Source: Pseudorhodoferax sp. Leaf274 (GTDB taxonomy: Bacteria; Pseudomonadota; Gammaproteobacteria; Burkholderiales; Burkholderiaceae_C). From it: DNA of 64,000 nt. Made by a program: the position numbers and the translations under genes. The stretch spans positions 1 through 64,000 of the forward strand of contig NZ_LMNA01000009.1 in the NCBI RefSeq assembly GCF_001422445.1, written 5' to 3'. The notes beneath the pieces were generated by a model. That model was given only the letters and a program-made list of their open reading frames with translations, made no database searches and was not told the DNA's origin. Each line of letters opens with the position of its first letter. Positions within the stretch are counted from its first letter, which is position 1. Positions 1 through 6,521 of this stretch are shown one piece after another.

Positions 1-229
1 GCCCGAGGAACACTGGCTGCAGGCGCGGTTCTCCAAGCCAGGCGGCCGGCCGCCGGCCGAAAGCGCCGGCCCGGCTTCCGATGTGCAGGCACAGGTGGTG
101 GCACAGCCTGACGGACGCCTGCACGCAGATGGCTACTTCACCTGGAACAAGGGTAAGCGGCCGGCCTACATCGCCGACCAGGGTCTGCCCTGCGACTTCT
201 ATCTGGCGCGCTGGAGCCAACATGGCTGA
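1..229 (+). CDS. Hypothetical protein, C-terminal part only
   Basis: An open frame enters from the left edge (codons start at base 2) and ends at TGA 227-229, giving about 75 residues. The end reads ...CDFYLARWSQHG. It overlaps the ATG of the next gene by a few bases, the tight spacing usual in phage operons. I do not recognise the family, and the start lies outside the window. Confidence 0.5.
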   Translation, partial: PEEHWLQARFSKPGGRPPAESAGPASDVQAQVVAQPDGRLHADGYFTWNKGKRPAYIADQGLPCDFYLARWSQHG

Positions 230-599
230 AGCGATCACCCTGCAACAGCGCATCGCCGAGCTGGCGGAGGATCACGGATCGCTGCGGTCCGCTGCCAGCG
301 CGCTGGGCTGCGATGTCGGCTACCTGTCGCGCCTGGCCAGTGGGCAGAAGACCGAGCCCAGCGACATGACGCTGCACGCCCTGGGCCTTCGCCGCGTCGT
401 CAGCTACGAGCGCGCCGAGCCAAGCCCCACGGCCGGCATGACCCTGGCCCAGCGCATCCTGCACGTCGGTGGCCGCAACAACGCCGCCGGCTACGTGGAG
501 TTCGGCAGCACCCAGGCCGTCGCGGCACTGATCCGCCAGGTGCTGCGCGACCGAGAATTTCTACCCCCAGAGCAGCCACAGCAGAAAGGCGGTGCGTGA
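222..599 (+). CDS. Small HTH DNA-binding protein, Cro/C1-like
   Basis: A protein of about 125 residues. Residues 5-45 look like a helix-turn-helix: LQQRIAELAEDHGSLRSAA, then ALGCDVGYLSRLASG, with the spacing of Cro/C1-type recognition helices. The ATG at 222 was chosen because it overlaps the stop of the preceding gene; a longer in-frame extension to 81 would run through that gene. The stop overlaps the ATG of the HNH gene (TGATG). A regulatory role in the left element is an inference. Confidence 0.55.
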   Translation: MAEAITLQQRIAELAEDHGSLRSAASALGCDVGYLSRLASGQKTEPSDMTLHALGLRRVVSYERAEPSPTAGMTLAQRILHVGGRNNAAGYVEFGSTQAVAALIRQVLRDREFLPPEQPQQKGGA

Positions 600-1042
600 T
601 GCCCATCAAGCCCGAGAACCGCGGCCGCTACCCGGCCAACTGGCCCGAGGTCCGCGCGCGCATCCTGGCCAGGGCCGAGAACTGCTGCGAGCGCTGCCGC
701 GTGCCGAACCGCACGCGCATCGCGCGCGGGACCGGCAGCGATGCCGACACCTACATGCGGGACGACGCCACCGTGTACTGCGCCGACAGCGGCACCTACC
801 TGGGCCAGACCCACATGTCCAACTACCAAGTGCTGCGCATGGTGGACATCGTGCTGACCATCGCGCACCTGGACCACACGCCCGAGAACTGCGCCGACGA
901 CAACCTGGAGGCGCTGTGCCAGCGCTGCCACCTGCGCCTGGATGCCGGCCACCACGCCGAGACCGCCAGGGCCACGCGACACGCCCGCAAGGCCGTAGGT
1001 GACCTGTTCGCAGCTGCAACCAATGGAGACGCCCATGCCTGA
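599..1042 (+). CDS. HNH endonuclease-family protein
   Basis: 147 residues. A zinc-binding pair CCERC near residue 30 is matched by CQRCH near residue 120. The HNH core sits in between (AHLDHTPENCADDN, then LEALCQRCHLRLD): a His-Asp pair, an Asn-rich loop and a final His, as in HNH nucleases. The ATG at 599 overlaps the upstream stop. The family nicks or cuts DNA; phage copies often sit beside packaging or integration genes. The target of this one is unknown. Confidence 0.75.
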   Translation: MPIKPENRGRYPANWPEVRARILARAENCCERCRVPNRTRIARGTGSDADTYMRDDATVYCADSGTYLGQTHMSNYQVLRMVDIVLTIAHLDHTPENCADDNLEALCQRCHLRLDAGHHAETARATRHARKAVGDLFAAATNGDAHA

Positions 1043-1583
1043 CCAGACCCCCAGCATGAAGACCGCGCGCCACCTCGTCCCGCATGACGATGGCCCAGGC
1101 CCTTGGAAGGCAGGGAACGAGTTCCTACCCTATCACCCCAGCGCCAGCCATGTGCGACCGGACTACCGGGATGGCTGGAACCACTGCTACGCGGCGGCCC
1201 AGGCCGTGGCAGATGAGCGGGTGCGGGCAGAGCGCCTAGCTGCCAAAGCCGACGCGCGCCGCTACCGGCAGTTCTTCGATTCGGGCCTGCCCATCACCTT
1301 CGAGGGCGTCGAGTACCGCAGCAAGGCGGATCTTGATGCCGCGATTCGACCACTTCGGCCTGCGGCTCACCATCGACCAACTGGCCGAGGTGCTTCACCT
1401 GTCGTCGCGGACGATCTACAACCAGGTGTCGGCCGGCACCTTCGCCGTGCCGACCTACGTCGACGGCGCAAAGCGCTTCGCGGACTATCGCGATGTCGCT
1501 ACGTACTTGGACGCGTGCCGCGAGCGTGCACGATCTCCGGCTTGAGCTGCGTGTACCGGCGCAGGTGGCGCCAGTCACGGTGA
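1035..1583 (+). CDS. Hypothetical protein with a probable run-on C-terminus
   Basis: The start ATG overlaps the stop of the HNH gene. The first 100 or so residues look like a real protein: an acidic N-terminus, a helical stretch rich in Ala and Arg, then FEGVEYRSKADLDAAI. After about residue 102 the composition turns Arg- and Pro-rich and the frame overlaps the whole excisionase-like gene. The original stop may have been lost by mutation near 1340. The family is not recognised. Confidence 0.4.
   Translation: MPDQTPSMKTARHLVPHDDGPGPWKAGNEFLPYHPSASHVRPDYRDGWNHCYAAAQAVADERVRAERLAAKADARRYRQFFDSGLPITFEGVEYRSKADLDAAIRPLRPAAHHRPTGRGASPVVADDLQPGVGRHLRRADLRRRRKALRGLSRCRYVLGRVPRACTISGLSCVYRRRWRQSR
1336..1545 (+). 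CDS. Excisionase-like helix-turn-helix protein
   Basis: 69 residues. LTIDQLAEVLHLSSRTIYNQ followed by VSAGTFAVPTY is the pattern of the helix_turn_helix_17 (AlpA/excisionase) family, with a winged segment and then YRDVATYLDACRE. Such proteins direct integrase towards excision or act as small activators. The gene lies directly beside the integrase and its 3' end overlaps the integrase 3' end on the other strand. ATG 1336 was preferred to the TTG one codon upstream. Confidence 0.6.
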   Translation: MPRFDHFGLRLTIDQLAEVLHLSSRTIYNQVSAGTFAVPTYVDGAKRFADYRDVATYLDACRERARSPA

Positions 1584-2515
1584 CCAGTGACCAGCGCCAC
1601 CTCCTGGATGGGGAAGCCGTCTTCGAATAGCCGGCTCGTGCCCTCGTGCCGCAGGTCGTGCATGTGCAGGTCCGGGATGCCCAGCGCCACGCACGCCTGC
1701 CGGAAGTACTTGCTGAAGGTTTGAGGGTCGCGCGGGAAAATCCGCGGCTCGCCCTCCTCCCGCGGCTGGAGCTGCAGCAACTCCCAGGCTGCCGGCAGCA
1801 GCGGCACCCACTGGTCGTTGCCGACCTTTTTGCGAGGGTCCTTGCGGTCGCGCACCAGCACCATGCGCTTCTGCGGGTCTACGTCCGACCAGACGATGCG
1901 CGCAATCTCGCCACGGCGCATCGCCGTGAACACAGCGAACATCATCACATCGGCGAAGACTTGGCCGCGCTGCTCGGCAAGCCACGCGACCAGCCGCGCC
2001 AGCTCATCTTCGGTGGGCCTGCGCTCGCGCTTGCCGCCACCGCCGATCAGGCCGAGGTAGCTCAGCTTAGGGCGGGCGGCCCCGATCACATCTGGCAGCC
2101 CGCGGCCAGCGTAGCGCAGCACGGTCCCGAGCTTCGACAGATCGCAGTTGACGGTGTAGGGGCCAGCCCCCTCGTCCTTGCGCTGCTGCGCCCAGCCCAA
2201 CAGATCATCGACCGACATGGCGGCGGCCACCAACCCACCGAGGTCAGCGTCCAGTTGCCGCAACGTGTAGTGCTCGCTGGACGTGTCGAGGATCGGCCTT
2301 GCCAACGAACGCAGCCGCCGATACTCGCGGATCAGGTCCGCCACGGTGTCCCGACCAGCAACCGCCGGCACCTGGCCAGCATCTATCTGCGACTCGATGC
2401 CGCGAGCCCACTCCAAGGCCTTCGCCTTGGTGTCAAATCGCTTGCTGATAGGCTTGTGACCCTTGCGCCGGATCAGCGCACGCCACTTTCCCTCTACCTT
2501 GGAGACACTGGCCAT
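1499..2515 (-). CDS. int: Tyrosine recombinase / integrase of the left element
   Basis: 338 residues. An N-terminal arm-binding-like segment (RRKGHKPISKRFDTKAKALE) and a core-binding domain precede the catalytic domain. Catalytic-type boxes are TAMRRGEIARI (Arg I), LHMHDLRHEGTSRL (His-x-x-Arg) and VTGHRDWRHLRRYTQ (His/Trp region and the nucleophile Tyr). Length is normal for phage integrases. It converges on the excisionase-like gene, and its start faces the tRNA-Arg about 115 bp away. It catalyses site-specific integration and excision of the element to the left, not of the large prophage, which has its own integrase. Confidence 0.9.
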   Translation of the reverse strand: MASVSKVEGKWRALIRRKGHKPISKRFDTKAKALEWARGIESQIDAGQVPAVAGRDTVADLIREYRRLRSLARPILDTSSEHYTLRQLDADLGGLVAAAMSVDDLLGWAQQRKDEGAGPYTVNCDLSKLGTVLRYAGRGLPDVIGAARPKLSYLGLIGGGGKRERRPTEDELARLVAWLAEQRGQVFADVMMFAVFTAMRRGEIARIVWSDVDPQKRMVLVRDRKDPRKKVGNDQWVPLLPAAWELLQLQPREEGEPRIFPRDPQTFSKYFRQACVALGIPDLHMHDLRHEGTSRLFEDGFPIQEVALVTGHRDWRHLRRYTQLKPEIVHARGTRPST

Positions 2516-2521
2516 TTCCTG

Positions 2522-2553
2522 CGACTCACTTCCGTATCACTGCCCGACTCACT
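2522..2553. repeat. Two 9-bp direct repeats upstream of the left integrase
   Basis: CGACTCACT occurs at 2522-2530 and again at 2545-2553, 23 bp apart, just upstream of the integrase start. Short direct repeats here are often arm-type binding sites of the recombinase or its excisionase. This is an inference from position. Confidence 0.35.
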
Positions 2554-2630
2554 GCCGGGGGAAATCGAATGATACAGAGGGCCGCCGATGTGAATGGCGC
2601 CCAGCGAAACAGGGCTAGAATCCGCCGCCG

Positions 2631-2705
2631 CTCCTCGTAGTTCAATGGATAGAACGAGTGCCTCCTAAGCGCTAGATACAGGTTCGATTCCTGTCGAGGG
2701 GACCA
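2631..2705 (+). tRNA. tRNA-Arg (anticodon CCU), prophage integration target
   Basis: A complete cloverleaf can be drawn. The acceptor stem CTCCTCG pairs with CGAGGGG (one G-U), the D stem is GTTC/GAAC, the anticodon stem AGTGC/GCGCT carries the loop CTCCTAA with anticodon CCT, and the T arm has TTCGATT. The discriminator is A and CCA is encoded. A -10-like TAGAAT lies 10 bp upstream (2616-2621), but no good -35 is visible, perhaps because the left element changed the upstream DNA. The 3' end is the attB/attL core of the large prophage. Confidence 0.95.
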
Positions 2706-2706
2706 G
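2681..2706. repeat. attL core of the large prophage
   Basis: The 26 bp covering the tRNA T arm, 3' acceptor strand and CCA are repeated exactly at 54833-54858; flanking bases differ on both sides. Integration into the tRNA 3' end leaves the gene intact at the left border. Beside each copy is a similar pair of CCGGGAC motifs (around 2739-2758 and 54719-54738), possibly arm-type sites. Confidence 0.92.
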
Positions 2707-2768
2707 TAAGTCCCTGATTACAAAGGCATCAAGCCGAAACCGGGACGAGGCCGGGACATGGCGCGCGG

Positions 2769-3005
2769 TCAGGCGCTCTGCGGGCTGATCCAGTGCACCC
2801 ACAGGCCCCGCAACCATGCGAGGCCGTAGACCGCCGACAGCGTAAAGATGCCCCACTGCTCGGCCTTCCAGCTTGCCCAGAACCAGAACGGCGTGCCGAC
2901 TAGGCCGAACACCGACGCCCAGCGGGTGATGGCGCTGCTGCGCTCCTGCGAGCACCACGCCGCCAGGGCGCCGAGGATGGGGATCGCGATCTGGTCGATT
3001 GGCAT
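2769..3005 (-). CDS. Small membrane protein near attL
   Basis: 78 residues with two or three hydrophobic segments (IAIPILGALAAWC; WASVFGLVGTPFWFWASW; IFTLSAVYGLAWLRGLWV). Small membrane proteins of this kind are common in prophage conversion regions next to att sites. No recognised family. It is transcribed away from the immunity region and may be expressed in the lysogen. Confidence 0.55.
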   Translation of the reverse strand: MPIDQIAIPILGALAAWCSQERSSAITRWASVFGLVGTPFWFWASWKAEQWGIFTLSAVYGLAWLRGLWVHWISPQSA

Positions 3006-3095
3006 GTACGGATTCTCAGTGGTGAGGCCCGTTCGTCATCTGGGATGTGAACGGCGACACAACATGAGCTTGTAACGGTCGGTTACCATTTCTGC

Positions 3096-3275
3096 ATGGA
3101 AATGATGATTCCCTGGCAGGTGCTGGCCTTCCTGGCGCTGCTCACGACGATAAGCGCCTGGGCTTGGGCGCCTTGCCGATGGCATGCGGTCACACGGTCC
3201 ACGCGCGCCGGCCGCGCGCTGCCTGCCGTCTTCATCATGCTAACTGTGGCGGTCTATGCCAGCATGCTCGCATGA
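3096..3275 (+). CDS. Small membrane protein (59 aa)
   Basis: Starts MEMMIPWQVLAF and has two hydrophobic segments (VLAFLALLTTISAWAW; LPAVFIMLTVAVYASML) joined by a basic loop (RWHAVTRSTRAGR). Its stop overlaps the start of the next gene as ATGA, which supports real translation. Function unknown; a small two-span membrane protein of the conversion region. Confidence 0.5.
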   Translation: MEMMIPWQVLAFLALLTTISAWAWAPCRWHAVTRSTRAGRALPAVFIMLTVAVYASMLA

Positions 3276-3502
3276 CCACCCCACCCCGCCTTCAGTACAC
3301 CAATGTTCGAACGCGCCTAGTCAACGGCAAGGTAGTGATCGGGCTCCAACACACCATCAAAGATCCTCTGGGCGACCAGCATGAGCTTCCATGGATCGAA
3401 ATGCCGCCCGAAGACCTAGTGCGGCTGATCAAGACGCTGCAGCAGGTGCTGGATGGACTAAGCGGAGCCCCGATCCCTCGCCCAGGCGATCAGCCAGCCT
3501 AG
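3272..3502 (+). CDS. Small hypothetical protein
   Basis: 76 residues starting MTTPPRLQYTNVRTRLVNGK. The start was chosen by the ATGA overlap with the upstream membrane-protein gene. A beta-rich first half is followed by an amphipathic helix (MPPEDLVRLIKTLQQVLDG) and a Pro-rich tail. Not recognised. It converges with a leftward gene, overlapping it by 4 bp. Confidence 0.5.
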   Translation: MTTPPRLQYTNVRTRLVNGKVVIGLQHTIKDPLGDQHELPWIEMPPEDLVRLIKTLQQVLDGLSGAPIPRPGDQPA

Positions 3503-3996
3503 TCTGCTCCCGCTTTGGGTGCGCTGCTACGCTTCTTGCCGGTCCCGAGCCGCTTTCCGCCTTTACTCCCTGGCGTCCGCTCTGCGAGCTTCTCAGCATC
3601 CGGGTCAAGAACTACTGGGAAGCGCGGGACTCGCGTTGTAGCGGGGTAGCCCATGCTCCAAGCCATCGCGTGGCAGCGCTCCATCGCTGTCGTGGCGAGA
3701 GGGATATAAAGCTGGATCATCGCGTCCGGAGTGAGCCGACTCTCGGCATCCGGCATCGTTACTTCGCAGCCTACGGTGCATTCGCACGTGAAGGCGACTT
3801 CTTTTCCTGTCGATGCGTGGCCAGTCAACGTCATCTTGACCGCGACCTCATAAACCGTGTCCGATCCAGCCTTGCGCCTGTGAACGGGCTCTGAATCCTG
3901 AGCCAGTCGCCCCGACCGAGCGGCCTCCACAGACAAAAAGCGCTCACACCGAGCCTGCCAAGTTGCGGGGGCGCTGGTCTTGAAACTCAGTGACAT
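3499..3996 (-). CDS. Hypothetical protein downstream of hicB
   Basis: 165 residues, not recognised. It has a basic N-terminus, a central Cys-containing part (FTCECTVGCEV) and a Lys-rich, probably disordered C-terminus. Its start overlaps the 3' end of hicB, so it looks co-transcribed with the toxin-antitoxin pair. Confidence 0.45.
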   Translation of the reverse strand: MSLSFKTSAPATWQARCERFLSVEAARSGRLAQDSEPVHRRKAGSDTVYEVAVKMTLTGHASTGKEVAFTCECTVGCEVTMPDAESRLTPDAMIQLYIPLATTAMERCHAMAWSMGYPATTRVPRFPVVLDPDAEKLAERTPGSKGGKRLGTGKKRSSAPKAGAD

Positions 3997-4472
3997 ACCT
4001 TGCTCTGCTGGACAACCACGCTTTCCCAGCCTGCTGCAGCAGATTGGTATGTATCGTCAATTAGGACGCTCTCTCCACGAGCAAAGACCTTCATCACAAC
4101 TTCCGAGGGGGATGGCTCCTTCGCTTCCACCTTCGCGGTGCTCTGAAGCCCTCTCTCGCAAGCCTGACGGATCCAGTCGTTAAGCGACGTACCCAGCCTC
4201 ATTGCCTCCAAGGCCATCTGCTGGTGAAGCTCGGGACCAACCCGCACATTGAGCGAGCCTTTGCAGGGCTGCTCAGGAGCTTCGCCAAGCTCCTCGCAAG
4301 TCGCCAAGTAGTCGTCCACAGCCTCTTCGAAAGCAGCCTTCAACGTAGGCGCATCGGTCCCGTGATAAGCCACCACGTCTCGAATAAAAAGTATCCGGCC
4401 ATGGAAGATGTTGTCGTCGAAGTCAGCCTCGACTGAGCCGTGATAGCCCTTGTAGCTGAGGTGCTGTTTCAA
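3987..4472 (-). CDS. hicB: HicB-family antitoxin
   Basis: 161 residues. The N-terminal half has the partial RNase H-like HicB fold (YKGYHGSVEADFDDNIFHGR, then a conserved Tyr-His and an acidic helix EEAVDDYLATCEE). Residues 85-118 form a ribbon-helix-helix (GSLNVRVGPELHQQM, SLNDWIRQACERGL) that would bind the operator. In this family HicB neutralises the HicA mRNA interferase and represses the operon. Here hicB follows hicA with a 4-bp overlap, the usual order. An extra tail of about 40 residues follows the RHH. Confidence 0.82.
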   Translation of the reverse strand: MKQHLSYKGYHGSVEADFDDNIFHGRILFIRDVVAYHGTDAPTLKAAFEEAVDDYLATCEELGEAPEQPCKGSLNVRVGPELHQQMALEAMRLGTSLNDWIRQACERGLQSTAKVEAKEPSPSEVVMKVFARGESVLIDDTYQSAAAGWESVVVQQSKVCH

Positions 4473-4723
4473 TCGATCTCTCCAGAGTTTTTCAAGCCAT
4501 CCAACAGAGCTTGGACCACGTATCCCTTCAGGATGTTCCCGGGATGCGGCTTATGCAAAATCACCTTCACGCGAGTGACTGTGTGAACAAATTTCTTGCC
4601 GGAGCCGCGCGTTGCGTTCAGCTCAGAAAAGTTGTGCATGCCCATGAGGCTCACCGCTTCCTCCCACGTGAAATCCTTGGGCGCAGCTCGCAGGCGGGCT
4701 AGTAGCTTGTCTTTCCGGCTCAC
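4469..4723 (-). CDS. hicA: HicA-family mRNA interferase toxin
   Basis: 84 residues, normal length. The dsRBD-like HicA pattern is seen: a basic N-terminus, TWEEAVSLMGMHNFSE, a GSGKKF turn, and ILHKPHPGNILKGYVVQ, where the His-Pro region corresponds to the conserved HicA C-terminal half. HicA cleaves mRNA and is held in check by HicB. As prophage cargo it could stabilise the lysogen or act in phage exclusion; that role is inferred. A 6-bp inverted repeat lies just upstream and is a likely HicB operator. Confidence 0.78.
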   Translation of the reverse strand: MSRKDKLLARLRAAPKDFTWEEAVSLMGMHNFSELNATRGSGKKFVHTVTRVKVILHKPHPGNILKGYVVQALLDGLKNSGEID

Positions 4724-4742
4724 AGCGAGTTTGCGTCATTAT

Positions 4743-4760
4743 GCAACCGTTTTTGGTTGC
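4743..4760. promoter_or_regulatory. Inverted repeat upstream of hicA, candidate HicB operator
   Basis: GCAACC-GTTTTT-GGTTGC is a perfect 6-bp inverted repeat 20 bp upstream of the hicA start. HicB proteins with RHH domains bind such palindromes and autorepress. Assignment is by position. Confidence 0.5.
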
Positions 4761-4880
4761 AAGTTCTCGTTGGTGTCATCAGGTGTGATTACGTACGGTT
4801 ACGTCCAACGATTGAACCACACGGCATGCGCGCATGCGCAGGACCCGGCTCCAAGCGTAGGCCATTCTGGGGAAGGCGCC

Positions 4881-4900
4881 AAGCCGCCTCCGGGCGGCTT
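4881..4900. terminator. GC-rich hairpin after the SRAP operon
   Basis: AAGCCGCC-TCCG-GGCGGCTT, an 8-bp perfect stem with a 4-nt loop, lies between the 3' end of the leftward SRAP operon and hicA. No long T-run follows on either strand, so termination may be weak. It probably insulates the two operons. Confidence 0.45.
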
Positions 4901-4912
4901 CGTTCATTCTGG

Positions 4913-5323
4913 CTACCAGGGGCTGTAGCTGAACACCGTACGCAGTTGCGTGCGGGCCGGGAGGCCATCAGGGAACACCTCAGCCATGGCCGCAGCGCGC
5001 GCGGCCGTCCAACGGCGCGACCAGTAGGTTTCCGGTCCCGCCCTGCGAGACGCCTTGTGTGCCTCATCGACCGCCTCGGGCGTCACAAGCTCGCGCAGCA
5101 GCACGCGCCCGAAGGCAACCTCCAACAGCTTGCGCTCGGCGCTTTCCAGCGCGCCCTGCCCGTTCATCCGGATATGCAACACCGTCCCGCTGCCGTGCAC
5201 CCCGTCGTGACACCAGCCGGTCCAGAGGAACGCGTCGCGGATGGCATCGCCCGGTGCAGCCGGATGCGCAGCGGCGATCTCGGCGCACAGCTTGGCCAGG
5301 AAGCCTGCGAAGCGCTGCTGCAC
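4913..5323 (-). CDS. Hypothetical protein linked to the SRAP gene
   Basis: About 136 residues, read from a GTG (MQQRFAGFLAKLCAEIAAA) about 16 bp after the SRAP stop, with a GAGGG motif upstream. No annotated start gives a better fit, and a longer frame would overlap SRAP. It is mostly helical and contains WTGWCHDG. Probably co-transcribed with SRAP under the SOS box. Family not recognised. Confidence 0.5.
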   Translation of the reverse strand: MQQRFAGFLAKLCAEIAAAHPAAPGDAIRDAFLWTGWCHDGVHGSGTVLHIRMNGQGALESAERKLLEVAFGRVLLRELVTPEAVDEAHKASRRAGPETYWSRRWTAARAAAMAEVFPDGLPARTQLRTVFSYSPW

Positions 5324-5339
5324 AGGCGTGCCCCAGCCC

Positions 5340-6041
5340 TCACACCGGAGGCCCGGCCCGCTTGGCCGTTTTCGGAATCGGTGCAGCCACTGCCACCAGC
5401 AGCTCAGCCGGGTACTGCTGCATGAATTCCATCGACCGCTCGGGCGGTGCATCGAGCCAGGCGTTGTACTGGTGCTCATGCAAGATCACGACCATGCGTT
5501 TCTCGTCGTCCGGCTTGTGGAAGTGCTTCAGTAGTGCGTGATCGTCAGCGTTCACCGTCAGCATCGTGAAGCTGCGCAGCACGACACCATCCGGGCCGCG
5601 CCATCCAGTCCACAGGCCGGCAATGCCCATGGGCTTGCCGTCGGCGCGGCTGATGCGCGTGGGCACGGCCCGGCCGCTTCGCCAATCCGGCTCGTAGATC
5701 GCTTCGGCTGGAATGATGCAGTGCTGCCCGCGGCGCCAGGCATCGCGGAAGCTGGGTTTCTCCCGCACCGTCTCGGACCTGGCGTTGTACGTGCGCCTTG
5801 CGGCCACCAGCGCCGCCTTCGCGTCACCCGCCTTGGTCCAGTGCGGCACCATGCCGAAGGCCCCGCCAGCTGCCTCTCGCTCCGGCACTGCATCGTCGCC
5901 CGATCCCCATTCCTTGGGCCTGCGGATGAAGATTGACTCATAGCCAGGCCAGACATCGAACTTGACCCCGGCCGGCATGATGACGCCGAAGTGTTCAGCC
6001 AGCCGCTTCGGATCGGAGACGCCTTCATAGTGGGAACACAT
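5340..6041 (-). CDS. SRAP domain protein (SOS response-associated peptidase, YedK/HMCES family)
   Basis: 233 residues beginning Met-Cys-Ser-His-Tyr. After Met removal, Cys2 is the residue that forms the thiazolidine crosslink to abasic sites in single-stranded DNA. Other family marks are GMVPHWTK, RRTYNARSETVREKPSFR, CIIPAEAIYEPDW (catalytic Glu) and MLTVNADDHALLKHFH. The family protects abasic sites at stalled forks. It is divergent from umuDC, and the SOS box between them could control both. Full length, no missing key residue. Confidence 0.9.
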   Translation of the reverse strand: MCSHYEGVSDPKRLAEHFGVIMPAGVKFDVWPGYESIFIRRPKEWGSGDDAVPEREAAGGAFGMVPHWTKAGDAKAALVAARRTYNARSETVREKPSFRDAWRRGQHCIIPAEAIYEPDWRSGRAVPTRISRADGKPMGIAGLWTGWRGPDGVVLRSFTMLTVNADDHALLKHFHKPDDEKRMVVILHEHQYNAWLDAPPERSMEFMQQYPAELLVAVAAPIPKTAKRAGPPV

Positions 6042-6066
6042 GGCCGGATCGTACGACTGCAGCCTA

Positions 6067-6086
6067 TACTGGATGGGTGAACAGTG
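6067..6086. promoter_or_regulatory. SOS (LexA) box between SRAP and umuD
   Basis: TACTGGATGGGTGAACAGTG fits the LexA consensus TACTGT-N8-ACAGTA, with CTGG in place of CTGT in the left half. It lies in the 35-bp gap between the divergent SRAP and umuD genes and even covers the presumed GTG start of umuD. LexA bound here could repress both genes. Confidence 0.72.
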
Positions 6087-6514
6087 TTGATCTTCCCTGC
6101 TACCCCGTCCCGCTGGTCGGCGCCCCTGTGGTGCTGCCGTTGGCAGGCTGTGGTGTGCAGGCCGGGTTTCCGTCGCCAGCCGACGATTTCCTGGTGCAGC
6201 GGATCGACCTCACGCGCGAGCTGATCACCCACCCGCAAGCCACGTTCCTGCTGCGCGTCTCCGGCGAGAGCATGCGCGATGCTGGGATCTTCGACGGCGA
6301 CATGCTGGTGGTGAACAAGGCTGTTAAGCCCAGGCATGGGCATGTCGTGGTCGCGGTCGTGGACGGCGAATTCACGGTGAAGTTTCTGTACCAGCGTGCC
6401 GGCCGCATCAAGCTCAGGCCGGCGAACCCCACCTTTCCCGACATCACGCCGCGGGAAGGCCAGACGCTGGAAGTCTGGGGCGTGGTGACCGCCAGCATCA
6501 AGCGTTTCGCGTGA
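6077..6514 (+). CDS. umuD: UmuD-like subunit of DNA polymerase V
   Basis: 145 residues of the S24/LexA peptidase fold. The self-cleavage site is Ala-Gly in [13 protein letters not shown], the catalytic Ser is in [10 protein letters not shown], and the catalytic Lys is in [10 protein letters not shown]. RecA-stimulated cleavage gives UmuD', which joins UmuC. The GTG start falls inside the SOS box, so the mRNA may be nearly leaderless or translation may start later; the N-terminal segment before the cleavage site is about 29 residues, close to the E. coli protein. umuC follows after 7 bp. Confidence 0.9.
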   Translation: MNSVDLPCYPVPLVGAPVVLPLAGCGVQAGFPSPADDFLVQRIDLTRELITHPQATFLLRVSGESMRDAGIFDGDMLVVNKAVKPRHGHVVVAVVDGEFTVKFLYQRAGRIKLRPANPTFPDITPREGQTLEVWGVVTASIKRFA

Positions 6515-6521
6515 GGCTGCC

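Larger units (their letters stand above)
1..2630. mobile_element. End of a second integrative element, left of the tRNA-Arg
   Basis: This stretch holds overlapping small rightward phage-type genes (HTH protein, HNH nuclease, excisionase-like) that converge on a leftward tyrosine recombinase. That layout is typical of one end of a prophage or integrative element. It continues beyond the window start. Its attachment site should lie near the start of the integrase, between 2516 and 2630, but I see no duplicated tRNA core on this side. It is separate from the large prophage, which is bounded by the 26-bp repeat further right. Confidence 0.6.
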
